Assembly: GCA_905221605.1 (NCBI GenBank)
Contig: CAJNDS010000478.1
Location: 2,501-66,500, forward strand
DNA from: Symbiodinium natans
Taxonomy: Eukaryota; Sar; Dinophyceae; Suessiales; Symbiodiniaceae
Length of the DNA stretch: 64,000 nt
Direction: 5' to 3'
Shown here: positions 52,893 through 64,000 of the stretch, in pieces
How the letters are laid out: every line of letters begins with the position of its first letter
Numbering within the stretch: position 1 is the stretch's first letter
Position numbers and translations under genes: made by a program
The notes under the pieces: model-generated
What the model was told of the DNA's origin: nothing
Databases searched by the model: none
Seen by the model: the letters and a program-made list of their open reading frames with translations, nothing else

Positions 52893-55700
52893 TTGCCAGT
52901 CCAAGTCAGATCAAGTCAGTCCACTTTAAGAATTGAGGCTCGGCTGCGGGGCCATGGCTGCCGTGCACGAGAGCCAATGCAAGCATCGCAAGTTGTCGTC
53001 CGACAGAAGTGCGCGCGGCACGCGCTGCCTGCACGGCCACTGTGGCGGAGTTGCGTTCAACGACAGTTCGCCTGGGACCGGCATCGGGGTCCTGCACCTT
53101 TTCTCAGCAGCCATCGGGCACCGGAGCGGATCCGGGATGCGGTGCCTCTAAGGAACCGACCTCCTCGCACGGATTGGCCTCAGGATGTGATGATCATTGG
53201 CATTTGCCAGAAAGATGGGGCGGGCATCATCAAGTTCCGCTGGTACACACGGAAGAACTCGATGCTGACCAAAGAATTTCTGGTTCCTCGAGGCCTGCCG
53301 GGTGAGATCGTAACGGTCGAGTTTGGGAAGGTGGTCGAAAAGAAGTACCCGAAAGGTGATCTGGATGTGTATGTCAATCCCAAAGTACAGAAGGTCCGAA
53401 GTAGTCGCTACGAGATCCGCCCTCTTTGTCCTCATTACGACTCTTGCGGTGGCTGTGATTTCCTGGACCTAAGTTACGGACGTCAACTGATTGAAAAGAC
53501 ACGCTGGATCCAGAATGCATTGGGGGACGGGAAAATTCCACTTGGCCATTTGGCACGCATGCGACCTTCCACACCCCAGCAGCATTATGCCTACCGGATA
53601 GAGTGGAGGTTTCACGAAGTTGACGGTGAGGTCTTCATTGCACCACCAGGATTCGCTCCGGAGGCGCGACCTCCAGGTGAGGCGCTGCATGGCTGCGTTT
53701 TGCCACCCCGTGCTGCAGTTAGGATCCTGAACGTTTTCTCGGATGCCTTCATGGACTTTCGGAAAGCGAATCGAAAAGCCTACAGCGTTTATAACGATGT
53801 CAGGAGCTGGGGCACCTTTCGGAGTGTGATGGTGTTCACTGCACGGAGTGCGCCTCGTAATGATAGCACTCGGCGGACAGAGGCGCTCTTGAACATCGTC
53901 CTTGGCAATGAGGTGGAGGATGTCGAGGGTGTTTTGCAGCCCTTAGCGAATGCCATTGTTGAGTCTGCTCCAAGAAGCCTCGTCGGCATCGTGGCAAACA
54001 TAGCGAGATCCAGGCGTGCAGTGATGGGTGGGCGAAGGGAAGTGCTGCTACATGGCAGACGGTATGTGCATCAATCTTTCGAAGTTTCACTTGGATCAAC
54101 TGATGGTCATGGCGGTCTGGATGTGCGCCAGTTCGTTCTTGAGCTTGGCGCGGGTTCACGCTTGGCAGCTCACGGAGGCCTCCTGAAGGAGTTGAGCGAA
54201 ACGATCATCACACTGTGCGGGTTAACTTCCACGGACACGCTCTGGCACTGCTTCTCCAGTGGAGGTGAGCTGAGTTTGGCTCTTGGGCACCTTTGCGAAC
54301 ACGTAGTTGCGATTGGAACGTCGGCTACCGAAGTCGGAGAGCTGAAGAGAAATTTAGCAGCAAACAACGTTTCGAACACCACGACTGTCCTGTGCAATCT
54401 TCGAAGCCCCTTCACCCTGAAGCAGCTTTCGTTCCAGATATCGCAGTCGCAGCAGCAACGGCTTTTGCTCGGCACTGGGGAAGAACAGGACAAAGCGCGT
54501 GAGTATGCCCTCACTTGCTTTGTGCCGGGTGAAAGCCGCCGACGGCAAGTGCAAAGACTGACAGCTGCACCGTTCAACGCCCCGCTGCTTCGCAAAGATG
54601 CCCTGGCGCATCAAGAACTGCAGCTTCTCCTGCCAGCCTTCGTCCGCGACTTCCGTCCTGTGCTGACAACTCTTCCAGCTCCGGTGAACCGACCTGACGA
54701 GGAGGACAAGCAGCCAATTCGGGAAGTGCCTCCCGAAATGGAGACCAGATTGAAGCGACTGTATCGAAGACTAGCCTTGAAATATCACCCTGACAAAAAC
54801 CCGAATGATCCAGATGCCTCAGAGCGTTTCCAGGCGCTGTCGCGAGCTTACAAGGCGCTTGTTGGGGACACAGCCGGAGCAGAGGACGGAGATGAGGATG
54901 CAGTGGATCCTTACCTCGTTGCTAAGGCCAGCTCCTACAGAGTCAAGTCGAAGCATTTCTGGCGGTATGACGGCTCTACGCGGAAAGCTAAGCAAGGTCA
55001 CCGCAGCGGCGAAAGTGCAGAAGCCGACGAGGACATGGACGATACCGAAGCCAAAGTGGCTGAAGCCTTTGGTGCCTCAGAGGACGAGGGGGAAAATGAA
55101 GATTGGGACGTAGAAGATGGTGATTCAGATGTCGAGATTGAAATGGAGATTGACACCGCATGGGCACAACGAGACGACGTGCCAGACGGGCACAACACCA
55201 GTACTCAAAGCAGTACTGGCACTGCCACAAGTACTACGATGGATGTGGTCTTGCGTGATGGTGACACAAGGCTCGCATCTGCAGGTTCTGATGCACCGGC
55301 CCCAACGCTTCCTCCTCCCGATGTGATTCTCGTATGTCAGCCACGAAACCGCAAGAAGGGTCGCGGCACACCCAGGTACTTTCACAGCTGGCTTCGATCC
55401 ACAGCTGCTCGTACCATCGTGTACGTGTCGGTTGATGCTTCAGCTTTCCGAGCTGATGCACTAAATCTTCGAGAGCTCGGGTACCGCGTTACAAAGGTCC
55501 AGCCTTTCGATCCGGAGCCTCACCGCAAGCCTGTCTTGCTTGTGGCGAAGTTTGAGCTGGTGCGACCTCTTGAAGGCCTGGAGGAATACACAGAACACGC
55601 AGACCGGCTGCTTCCCGGCCAGCCTGGGCTTCTGCCCGAAGTCCAGCCAATGCTGGTTACTGGCGGCTACCGGTCCCTGCCATCACCTGAGAAGCCCTGA
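52893..55700 (+). CDS. TrmA/RlmD/TRMT2-family RNA methyltransferase-like protein with inserted J domain, probably catalytically dead
   Basis: An uninterrupted 935-codon frame. Residues 1-95 are basic and may be a targeting peptide or non-coding; Met99 is an alternative start. About 97-172 is a TRAM-like RNA-binding domain. The iron-sulfur motif C-x5-C-x2-C is Cys179, Cys185, Cys188 ([12 protein letters not shown]), with the fourth ligand likely Cys268 (GCVLPP). Residues 449-490 occupy the SAM-binding site but read [13 protein letters not shown] and VVAIGTSA, lacking the usual Asp and Glu. An insertion follows: residues about 608-660 are a J domain ([21 protein letters not shown] at 632-634; Hsp70 co-chaperone signature), then an acidic Asp/Glu-rich linker at about 690-765. 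The fold resumes at 810. The DPPR motif is CQPR (815-818), the catalytic-cysteine motif YVSC is YVSV (Val847), and the terminal HVE glutamate is absent. Family enzymes make 5-methyluridine in tRNA or rRNA; this one may be an Fe-S or RNA-binding scaffold that recruits Hsp70. Confidence 0.85.
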   Translation: MPVQVRSSQSTLRIEARLRGHGCRAREPMQASQVVVRQKCARHALPARPLWRSCVQRQFAWDRHRGPAPFLSSHRAPERIRDAVPLRNRPPRTDWPQDVMIIGICQKDGAGIIKFRWYTRKNSMLTKEFLVPRGLPGEIVTVEFGKVVEKKYPKGDLDVYVNPKVQKVRSSRYEIRPLCPHYDSCGGCDFLDLSYGRQLIEKTRWIQNALGDGKIPLGHLARMRPSTPQQHYAYRIEWRFHEVDGEVFIAPPGFAPEARPPGEALHGCVLPPRAAVRILNVFSDAFMDFRKANRKAYSVYNDVRSWGTFRSVMVFTARSAPRNDSTRRTEALLNIVLGNEVEDVEGVLQPLANAIVESAPRSLVGIVANIARSRRAVMGGRREVLLHGRRYVHQSFEVSLGSTDGHGGLDVRQFVLELGAGSRLAAHGGLLKELSETIITLCGLTSTDTLWHCFSSGGELSLALGHLCEHVVAIGTSATEVGELKRNLAANNVSNTTTVLCNLRSPFTLKQLSFQISQSQQQRLLLGTGEEQDKAREYALTCFVPGESRRRQVQRLTAAPFNAPLLRKDALAHQELQLLLPAFVRDFRPVLTTLPAPVNRPDEEDKQPIREVPPEMETRLKRLYRRLALKYHPDKNPNDPDASERFQALSRAYKALVGDTAGAEDGDEDAVDPYLVAKASSYRVKSKHFWRYDGSTRKAKQGHRSGESAEADEDMDDTEAKVAEAFGASEDEGENEDWDVEDGDSDVEIEMEIDTAWAQRDDVPDGHNTSTQSSTGTATSTTMDVVLRDGDTRLASAGSDAPAPTLPPPDVILVCQPRNRKKGRGTPRYFHSWLRSTAARTIVYVSVDASAFRADALNLRELGYRVTKVQPFDPEPHRKPVLLVAKFELVRPLEGLEEYTEHADRLLPGQPGLLPEVQPMLVTGGYRSLPSPEKP

Positions 55701-56431
55701 GAAGTGGAGATTATGACACCACATTCGCGGCCAGAGGTGACAGAAGGTACGTGAGCTGCGAGAGAAAATCGTTCGTACAGCGTCGTACTGTAGCATTTCG
55801 TGCAGATTGTGTACGGATGAGCCGTTTTGGGTGAGGGCGGGTTATTTCCACTTCTGAAGCCTCCACCACCAAGCACCTCTCAGCCACTCCACATCCTGGC
55901 CCTTTGCATTTCACGGCACTTTGGTCCAAGCCCCTAACATAGTCAGGCCTCAGAGGTCCCATGCCCCGATAGAGATGGGAGATCCATGCAGGTCCCAACG
56001 ACGCGCCAATGATGCGTCCTCGCAATACCCACGCTTGATTGTACGAAGCCATCACCGGTCGACAGGAATTGGGTTCTTACTGGAGCGGAGTGGACACCCA
56101 TTCGACGCCATTATGGGAGTCGGGAAGTCAAACGCAAAGAAGAAAATCTATTCGGGGCTAACGGTGGCCTTTACCAAGTAACAGTAAATAGCTCTATGAA
56201 GTCCTCGGCTGCAAGACACGAAAGTTTCAATGGTCGACGCAGTTGTTTACGTTCATGGTTCGTAATCTTACTTTGATGCGATTCGAAAAGGCCTCTGGCG
56301 TTTCGAAGGCAATTCACAGGGCTTGTCCAGCGCACATCACCCCCATCCCACGTGCAGGCTTCCCCTGCGTTCAGCACCTTGTTTTCGGGTTTGTACGAAC
56401 GTTTGCCCTTGGATGACGGCCCATTCACTGC
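55701..56431. other. No recognisable gene
   Basis: A minus frame at 55711-56055 is open but unrecognised. Confidence 0.35.
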
Positions 56432-56466
56432 CCCCTAAACTCTGAACACCCTAAACCCTAAACCCT
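56432..56466 (-). repeat. Interstitial telomere-like tract, short
   Basis: CCCTAAA units with a CTGAACA interruption. Confidence 0.75.
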
Positions 56467-56579
56467 GCTGCGTTCACTTGTGTTGGCGAGGTCCAGGCCC
56501 CACGCCTCCGCCACCGGAGCTGTTGAGGCCAACCCCCGGAAATAAGGTGTCGCTCTGATCATGTGGCTCACTTTTCTGA

Positions 56580-56598
56580 CCCTAAACCCTAAACCCTT
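56580..56598 (-). repeat. Interstitial telomere-like tract, short
   Basis: CCCTAAACCCTAAACCC. Confidence 0.75.
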
Positions 56599-57495
56599 TT
56601 GGGGTCCTTATTGCAAGGCGGCCCGTCTTAATTAGGGTACCAAAAGGACCATAATTTAGAGAACTGACCACCTCTATGCTCTGCAGGTACAAGAAGGCGT
56701 TGTATCTAATTGTGGACGGAAGCTCAGACGCTGCATGTTGGCCACATGGTACGTACCGATGGATCTTTGTTTGCTCAGGTTGGTTACGCTGTGGTTCTGC
56801 TTATGTCTCTTTCAGCCGGAGCTTTCAATGCTGGGTTCAACTATGTGGAAACCTCGGTGTCTGATCCAACGCTGACCGGGCAGTTGAGTGGATTGGCAAC
56901 CTGTAGATGTTACTTGTAGCAAGCCATATTTGAAGCGCAGCTGTTGAGCCAGCACCACCGATGCATTGAGCTAGATTCAAAAAAGGTTCTGCATATCAGA
57001 TATACGGCTGATTAATCAGCTGATTGACATCAGGGCAATACGAGTCGTGGATGGAAGCTTCTGAAGGTCTTTGTTCTGGCGGCAGCTGCCGTTATGGCGG
57101 CCAGATCTGATCAGCCCCGGCTTGAGAAAACCTTAGAAGTGTGACTGCACGTGACGTGCTGAGAAGTTCCTGCGTTCAATCCTCTTTTCGGCGGTGGCCC
57201 CGGAGGTGCATGAGCACCTGTATCGTTCCTTTCTTCATGCTAGCGTTCATTTCGTTGCCGCTCCCTGAGTTGCGTTGCCTGTGATCAGATTGTCAAAGAG
57301 ACGTGGCATGCCCTGTCTCACGATACACTCGGAGTAAGTGTTCTCCACATGCTCATGTTCCAGGTTTTTCGATATACTCAACGTCATCTCACTTCTTGCG
57401 GCGCCATACCCTGGAGCGGGCAACATGTTTTCCAGCGATTGCCCGAAACCAGTCCAGAGCTTAGCCATGGCGCCTCACCACTGGGCATAGGGCTT
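56599..57495. other. No secure gene
   Basis: A plus frame around 56740-56919 contains a hydrophobic stretch (GYAVVLLMSLSAGAFNAGF) that could be one membrane segment of an exon, but it cannot be assigned. Confidence 0.3.
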
Positions 57496-57517
57496 CGGGT
57501 TTAGGGTATAGGGTTTA
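57496..57517 (+). repeat. Interstitial telomere-like tract, short
   Basis: GGGTTTAGGGTATAGGGTTT. Confidence 0.7.
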
Positions 57518-57518
57518 C

Positions 57519-57680
57519 ATGAAGCATTGGACTCAGTTGGAAGCGACGTTGCGGAAGAACACCACCATCTTTTTGAAAGATGCGGCTGTGAATGGCACGG
57601 CCGAGTACATCATTCCAGCAAACACAAAGGCCATCTTTGCTAAACATGCAGTGAAGAGACAGTGCACGTGGCATCTGTGA
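57519..57680 (+). CDS. Possible 53-codon ORF or exon
   Basis: Starts with an ATG immediately after the telomere-like tract and reads MKHWTQLEATLRKNTTIFLK, continuing with an Ala/Asn-rich segment (DAAVNGTAEYIIPANTKAIF) to a stop. It has normal amino-acid composition and two N-glycosylation-type NxT sites. No family recognised. Confidence 0.2.
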   Translation: MKHWTQLEATLRKNTTIFLKDAAVNGTAEYIIPANTKAIFAKHAVKRQCTWHL

Positions 57681-58057
57681 ACAGAGTCGACGCAGGTAGA
57701 CATCCCACGCAACTTGTGTAGTAATGCATGGGTGCGCTCCTCAGCTTGCGCTGTCACTAGCCAACAGGGCTTCCAAGCTAGGGTCCGTAGGCAAACCATG
57801 CCCGCTTGAATTCAGAGACTGTGTTTCCACTGCCAGGTCGTCGCAAATGCTGAGGGCTTACTCTGCTTGACATTTTCCGGTCCTGCTTAGGACAGGTCAC
57901 AGCAAACATCCGCAGATTACAATTGAGGTAGCAATGCTTCTCGGCGTTCTTTTGGATGCTGCTGCGACTGGCCCTCAGCAATTCCGCCTAACTACAGCTA
58001 GGTTCGTGTCTTTTCAGTAGGTCAGTGAGGCTGCTCACTCGCTCTGCAGAAAGAGCG
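57681..58057. other. No recognisable gene
   Basis: Nothing I can support. Confidence 0.4.
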
Positions 58058-58092
58058 AGAGTGAGAGAGAGAGAGAGAGTGAAGTGAGAGTG
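58058..58092 (+). repeat. (GA)n microsatellite
   Basis: GAGAGTGAGAGAGAGAGAGA followed by GTGAAGTGAGAGTG. Confidence 0.85.
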
Positions 58093-58147
58093 ATAAAGAA
58101 AGAGTGGAGAGGCCCACCTAGCTAAGGAAGGCCCGAAACACTGCAAG

Positions 58148-58512
58148 CAGTTGTGACACAGTTACTCTGGAAAGATCATATGAACAGCCGAGAAAGCCTT
58201 TTTGCGCAACAAGGGAGGCCTAAGGCCAAACTGATCAGGATAGCCCCAGGACAGCATTTAGCACGCCCCATCGTCGTCGAATCCTCGGCCTTCGTCGGAC
58301 CCATGTTTGGTCTTCGTCGAAACCCTTTTCGAAGGCAAAAAAAAGCTCCTGGCCTTCGTCGAACTTCGTCTTGGCCCCAGGGCCTTCGTCGAGTTTCCGG
58401 GGCCTCCTCATCCCCCGTTCCTGATGCGTTTGCCATCGTTTGCCCCTTACGCCTGTTTAATGAATGCTGGATAAGACGCCCAAGGCTGTTGTGACACAGT
58501 TACCCTGAAAAG
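58148..58512 (+). repeat. Segment flanked by 23-bp direct repeats, with CCTTCGTCGAA motifs
   Basis: GTTGTGACACAGTTACTCTG at 58148 recurs as GTTGTGACACAGTTACCCTG at 58487. Between them, GGCCTTCGTCGAA-like motifs occur five or six times in both orientations (58275-58395). Confidence 0.65.
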
Positions 58513-59147
58513 TATGAGCCAGCAGGGGCAAAGCAGCGGGTCCAACCTGGATCCGGTCTCACATGCAGGCCCAGCCTTTTACTGCACGCTGTTGGTGCAG
58601 AGTTACCCCTAACAGAACGCAGACGGACCCAAAGCAGCCAACTTGCACCACCAAAGTCGGTTTTACATTCAATGCGAGCCGTAGGGGCATACTCCGAGTG
58701 TACACCTTCTTGTGATCAACGCGCGCAATTCCCCCCAAGCTAATGATTCAGATAGAAGTCTTTCCAAGTGGGAAGAATGGTGGCTTGGGAGTTTGGCTTC
58801 GCACGCAGTTGGCACGACAGGGCAGTCTCACCATGCTGTCACACCCGTGATTCCCTTAATTTGCCCGTATACTTTCTTCAGCCAGCAGAAACAATGCCAG
58901 TGAAAAGGAACGATAGGATCCCGCGCAATCGCCAACCGCGACTCTACCTCCCCGGCACTCACTGTGGTCTCACCATTGTCAGCCATGTCAACATGATGGC
59001 TGCATGCCCATGGTCCACGGCCAATGTGCCGATAACTCGCTAGAGGGTGAAATAAAGGCGGATCCTGGTATTCGGTCCTTCCTCGGAAACTCAAGCGGGT
59101 GGGAACCGGCAGACACTCGTTTTGCGGCGGCCCCCCTCACGGGGGGA
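58513..59147. other. No recognisable gene
   Basis: Nothing I can support; frames leading into the G tract are not domain-like. Confidence 0.35.
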
Positions 59148-59170
59148 GGGGGGGGGGGGGGGGGGGGGGG
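59148..59170 (+). repeat. Poly-G tract, 23 bp
   Basis: Uninterrupted G run, preceded by six G and one A. Length may be inaccurate. Confidence 0.9.
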
Positions 59171-59589
59171 CGTCATGGGCGGGGGTTCATGGCCAGCAGC
59201 CACGGCAGGGCGTGGGAGGGGGGCGGGGCACCCTAGCTTTGCGGCATGCCGACAGATTAGCATGGAAGACGAGTACGAAGCAACAGCACAGGGGCAGACG
59301 CCGGTATGCGCGCCACCCATGATACCGAGGGTGGGGAGGAAACAAACAGTGCAAGCAGTCAGAGCGACTGGGGGGTTATAGTAGGCACACCCGGGAATGG
59401 AAAAAGACAAAGAGGCCTCTCTCAGCTTCCCTGTACCTGGCCTTTGTGTGGATGCTGTTGGTGGTGCTTGCAGTCTGCGCTCGTCTGCCAGAAACCCAGT
59501 GTCCGCAACCAAGGACGAGAGTTGGATACAGGATGTTCAAGACGAGCGTCGAGCCGGGGCCTTTTACCGGTGGGCGTTGTTGGAAGGTG

Positions 59590-59800
59590 CCACAAGCGTC
59601 AGTCGCTGCAAGAGTGCCCACAGGATAATGCAGGGCCAGGGCCAGGGACAGGACAGCCAGCACTTGTGAACCTGTGAGCTCGGCTGTGTGCTTCGTGGCT
59701 TGCATGGCCTCCAGGCAGGCATAGGGCAACAACTCATGATGGCCCAGCAAGGCCCATTTCAAGGTGGGGTTGACATGGGTGTAGAAGGGCTCTGGAGCAA
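59590..59800 (-). CDS. Possible exon, unknown protein
   Basis: Minus strand reads FAPEPFYTHVNPTLKWALLG then HHELLPYACLEAMQATKHTA and a hydrophobic segment (QVLAVLSLALALHYPVG). Composition is protein-like and the plus strand is less so, but I recognise no family and the borders are guesses. Confidence 0.25.
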
Positions 59801-62800
59801 ACTCGATCTTTTGCTTTTTGCGCCTATCAGGTGACCAGCCAGGTGGGCCGGGTGGCGCAGGCCCAGAAAATGCGTTTCGGCCCAATGTTGCCCATGCGTT
59901 GCGATGACAGGAGGGCCCGGAGGGCCCGCGAGGAATCCGACACATTCTCAGTCCGGGGTTCACTGACTGACATAGAGGTTGCAGCACAGACATGTCCTGG
60001 GCCTAAGGCGAGGACAGGGTTTTCAGCCTTTCCAGGGCTCCGGCGCAAGTCTCAGCAACCCCGATGGCAGAACACACTGACAAGAGCCGATTGATTTTTG
60101 GCTCTCTCATGTTGTCATATTTTGTCATATGTTGTCCGAATTTTGTTCCAGGCCAAACGCTCTCTGCGTGAGTTATGGGCAGGCGCAGCCGATCTCAATT
60201 AGCAGGTCGAAAGCGTTTTCATACCTGCGGCAACAGTTTTAGATTCAGATTTTTAAGTTTGATTTGGACGACTGAGGCGACTCGGCGACACCGGATTTGG
60301 TGCTCTGAGCTTTGAGAAGCGCAGGGTGGCCTTGCTGTACAGGTGCAGAATGGCTCAGAGAAAACACTCTTCAGTTTGTTGCGGCCCGTTTCTGAAGAAA
60401 CTGGTTCGGCAACCTCACAGGCTCACGAGCCACATCTCCGCGCAACCGGTGGCGTTGTAAAAGCTGATTTCGCGGGAGGTTGTTTTGGCCTGAGGGTTGC
60501 TCCTCAAGGCTTTGCTATTTACAATTCGGCATGGTGGCTTGTGAGTTGGTTTGCATCACGGAAGGCAGCAACACCAGATCGCAGTGCTTTCAAGAGTGCC
60601 AAGACAGTATAAATGAACCGAATCTGCAGGAAGCAAAGCTTGGCAGCACACAAGAGTCGCAACAGTCGCGTTTTTTTTGGCCTTTGACACAGCCAGCAAG
60701 ATGGATACAAGAGCAAGCAGCCGCATGCCGTCGCGTGTGAGGAACGGAATGTAAAGGATCAGTCTATAGCAGTCGGCCTTCGATTTCGCGACGTGCGCAG
60801 CATGGCAGCTGCTGGCGCGCGGGGCTTATGTTGCCGAAGTGTCCCTTATCTACACTGTCAAATGCTGTCGGGATGCAGAGTCAGCCAGCCACCACTAACA
60901 GTTCAGGATTTAATGGAGGCTTTGCGGCCGAAGTCTGTCCAGGACGGTGCAGAAGAAACACCCCTTTCTGGTGCTCCCTGCCGCAGCCATGCTGGCAGAT
61001 CAATGCATGCTTTCGCCACGCTGTACACATACGGGACAGGAGCTCCATGCTTCCGTTGCAAGCGCAGGCAGTGCGTGCTTTGCCCGTGCGCTCCCTGAAT
61101 CCAAGATCGTCCAAGATACTGTGACATTGACGTCTTGTCAGTCCTGTCTTATCTCTCTTTGGGGCCAATTCTTGGTGCTTTGTTGGACTGTATGAATCCT
61201 TCTTTGAATCAAGCAACTCATGGCCAAGCCACACTCCACATCTGAATGAAGTCAGGCAGGCGAAAGCCTGTACCCGCAGTCGTCCAGCAGTTGGAAGAGC
61301 TGGTTAGGCAACAGCAGATCTGTCAGGCCGGGTGCCAGGAGTTGCCAGTATCCCAACCTCTCCCGAGATGCTCGAGAGACTCCTTGAACGGATCAGGAGC
61401 AATGTATTTCGCGACTCCGTGACAGGGCATCTTATGAGGTTGGCGTCCCTCCTTGTTATGCAAATCAATGTCGAGTGAGAGCTTCTTGGTCAGGCAAGCC
61501 TGCTTCCTTTGGGCAACCCACCAGGACAGGTTCATCCAGATACAGAGCTCAGGCCCCACTGCCATTTAGCAACGTGGTAGTGACGCAGTCGCTCAGGACA
61601 TTCAACAACAAATGCGGCAGCCAGCGATTTGCAGGACAAGTGCTTGCTTTCCTTGTGTTTTGGCCTTATAACTGTACAGTAGCCCATGGGCCAATTGCAG
61701 GAAGACGCTCGCGCTCACGCCGTGTCCTCATAACCAGAGATCAGAGAATCAAGATTGCGAACAAGAAATGGGCACTCATTCCTGAATGGCCTTCTGGGCA
61801 GTGCGAGGTTGTCAAAGCAGTCCATAAGCGTTTTGCAGCCTTGGATGGGCAGTGCTCTGCACTTTGTGGTAGAAGGCGCGGGAATTCGCAAATAATGCTG
61901 GCAGCGTGCGGATATGCGCGGATCGTGCCGCAGATTAGCCAAGTGACCCTTGGAGGCTCGCGCATCTGGTTGCCGGCTGGTGGCTCAATTCCTTGCAGTC
62001 CCCAGCGGGCCCGAACATGCTGTGGAACATGCCCGCACAACAAGCACCATGCATGAGCTACAAGGCCCCTGAGAGTGGCAAGAGTTCCAGCCGGCCTTGT
62101 GCGAAAAAAACATCCGCAAGACTTGCTGAGCTATGCGTCCAGAAGCCACTCGTGCACTGCGCAAGTAGCCGTATCCTTGCTGCGCACTTTCGGGCCCGAG
62201 CACAGCTCAGCTTTGAAAAGGCAGCCAGGGGCTTTCTTCAACACAGGGTTGCAACATCACCAGCAGCGATGAGTCAGTGATTAGTCTACTATTGTGGCGC
62301 ATATGACAGATTGCCGGCGTGCTGAAGGATGGGTGGCGTTCCAGAAATGGTAGAAGCCCAAGTCAGGCAAGTCGCTCCATGGCAAAGTTCCCAGCAAGTG
62401 GCAGCCAAAGAGGGTTCGAAGCATGCAACCACGTTCCGCGACGGCCGAGGGCGATTTGCGGCACCACTTTCTCGGCCTCCACGATATCAGCCGGCATGTA
62501 GCCGGGCTGGTGTATGCGGTTGTCAGATAGACCCTTCTGGTGTCGTGGGAGTGTCGTGGGTCCTGATAGTTGCTTTTCATTGATGCTTCTCATTCTCGGC
62601 TATTCTCGGCCCCCGAAAAATTCCCCTACGCTGCCAATCGCTTCCGGCTGCAGTTGGGATGGCCACCTCAGGGTCGAAGTTTGGCTCAGTGGCTGGGTTC
62701 TCATGGCACGGCTTTTAGACAGCAGCCCCTGTCAGCCCTGGCATCTGAACTGCCCAGCGCGCCATTGCAACCCCAGCAAACAGCCAGTGAGCATCGAGCG

Positions 62801-64000
62801 AAGTTGAGGGAGATGCGAATCTCAGGTTTCTTTCAAAAGAAGCATTTCTCCTCACCCGGGTCTCCTGTACTCCCCGCCCGGGTGGCCTGCATCTCCCCGG
62901 GAAGCACCCCACAGAAGAGAATCCGGAGTGCAGAGAGTCCTGCAGAACTGCCCACAATCCTGCAGTGCTCCCGCAGAGTAAATGGCTTAGTTTCGGAATG
63001 GGATGTTCGAAGCAAGCAAGTTTAGTCTGTGGATGTCTGTGGCGACGCCATCTCTGTAGACGTCGCTCGGTTCTCTGTGCCTTCCGTTGCGTCGACTACT
63101 GCTACCGTGGGGAGGGTACCGATCATCACTGCTTGTGGGAGAGGCCCGGCAACGCGCAAGTGTATTAGAAGCCGCCAAGGCCGTCACTGGCATGCACAAG
63201 TTGCAGGAAGTACTGTATGTTGAGCAGTTCAAAGCCATGAAAACCGGCAGGTCCATGCAGAAGTTGCTTTACCTACGCGAAGGCCCAGGCCTGTTGTACC
63301 AATGCCTTTATGTGATGGCGCATGCTTGAGAATATATGCGAGGAGGTTCGCACATGTTAGCTTCTCTTCGAAACCAGCCACCGTCCCACACCACATCAAT
63401 CCACATCACAAGTACGCTTAGGCACCAGTAGCCAAAGCTTCTTTGCTCATTGTGTGGGGGTTGATTATCCTCGTGTCTCCCTGTTCCTGCCTCAGCATGT
63501 GATTGAATTCCTTGTAAGGTTTGAATGGAGCCACGAAGACTGGCAACGCATGCAGCAAGTAACAGGCAAAGGCAGCTGAAGCTCCCCCTTTTAAATGACA
63601 TTGGCCAGAGCTAGGACCCGCGCAGGATATCACAGGGCAGTGATGAAATCTGAGTTTACCTTTTTTTGGTTCTTGTTCAGGACATTGCTGTGCTGAATTG
63701 GTTCTGGCGCCAGGAGGCCTGGCTTCATACCTGCCGGCGAAATGCCCAAGGATGGAAGGCGGCAGCAAGGCGTGCAAGAATCTCAGCTCCAGATATTCGA
63801 GCCTAAGTCGCGAGTGAGTACTCGACCACAGCATCGCCATTGGGGTCTCGACCCAGGCCACCGAACTGCCAAGGAGAAGCCAAAGAATCTCGGCTTGAAT
63901 TATCGAAGCTGGCATGGGCATGTCCACATGGCGGATCTGTCTCGCGATTGACATTCTTCGATCTTGCTAGATATTGCCGCGGCAACTTTGGACCCAAGCG
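59801..64000. other. Gene-poor end of window
   Basis: Open frames at 60343-60740, 60793-61124 (Cys-rich), 61475-62056 (193 codons), 62570-63025 and 63087-63329 (plus), and 63418-63954 (minus), show no domain I can name. The 63087-63329 and 63418-63954 frames look the most protein-like and could hold exons. No tandem repeat or telomere-like tract noted. Confidence 0.3.

Overview
This window looks like nuclear DNA of a dinoflagellate, most likely a symbiodiniacean or a close relative (inference). The signs are interspersed tracts of the TTTAGGG-type telomere repeat, broken LINE copies whose C-terminal segments I recognise from Symbiodiniaceae genomes, a CCxxxC-type cysteine-rich repeat protein, very low gene density, and both intronless and finely split genes. 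I see no operons, ribosomal RNA, CRISPR array, or confident tRNA or spliced-leader gene.

Layout. 1-20,980: mostly gene-poor DNA. It holds a split serine beta-lactamase-like gene (about 4.8-5.4 kb), palindromic MITE-like elements, a 380-bp GAA tract, interstitial telomere-like tracts and a cysteine-rich repeat gene (about 15.1-16.1 kb). 21,000-28,800: a graveyard of non-LTR retrotransposons in both orientations. There are several 3'-end fragments with a restriction-like-endonuclease type C-terminus, a frameshifted reverse transcriptase copy of about 1.9 kb, and pieces of an APE-endonuclease LINE. 29,577-30,446: a GT-A glycosyltransferase-like ORF.

33,067-41,905: a 90-91-bp tandem array of roughly 63 units with higher-order structure. 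It is interrupted by a 2.5-kb block bounded by long inverted arms and filled with a (TAC)n core and AT-rich DNA; about six more array units follow. 43,122-45,053: an uninterrupted 643-residue ORF with an SH3-like N-terminus and a possible ENTH/VHS-like helical domain. 49,542-50,216: a near-perfect 258-bp inverted repeat (foldback). 52,893-55,700: an uninterrupted 935-residue ORF, the most striking protein here. It is a TrmA/RlmD-type RNA uracil methyltransferase homologue with a J domain and an acidic linker inserted in its catalytic domain; the iron-sulfur cysteines are kept but the methyl-transfer residues are lost.

The genes do not form one pathway. Most other long reading frames are repeat-driven or fortuitous, and exon boundaries are approximate throughout because no transcript data were available.
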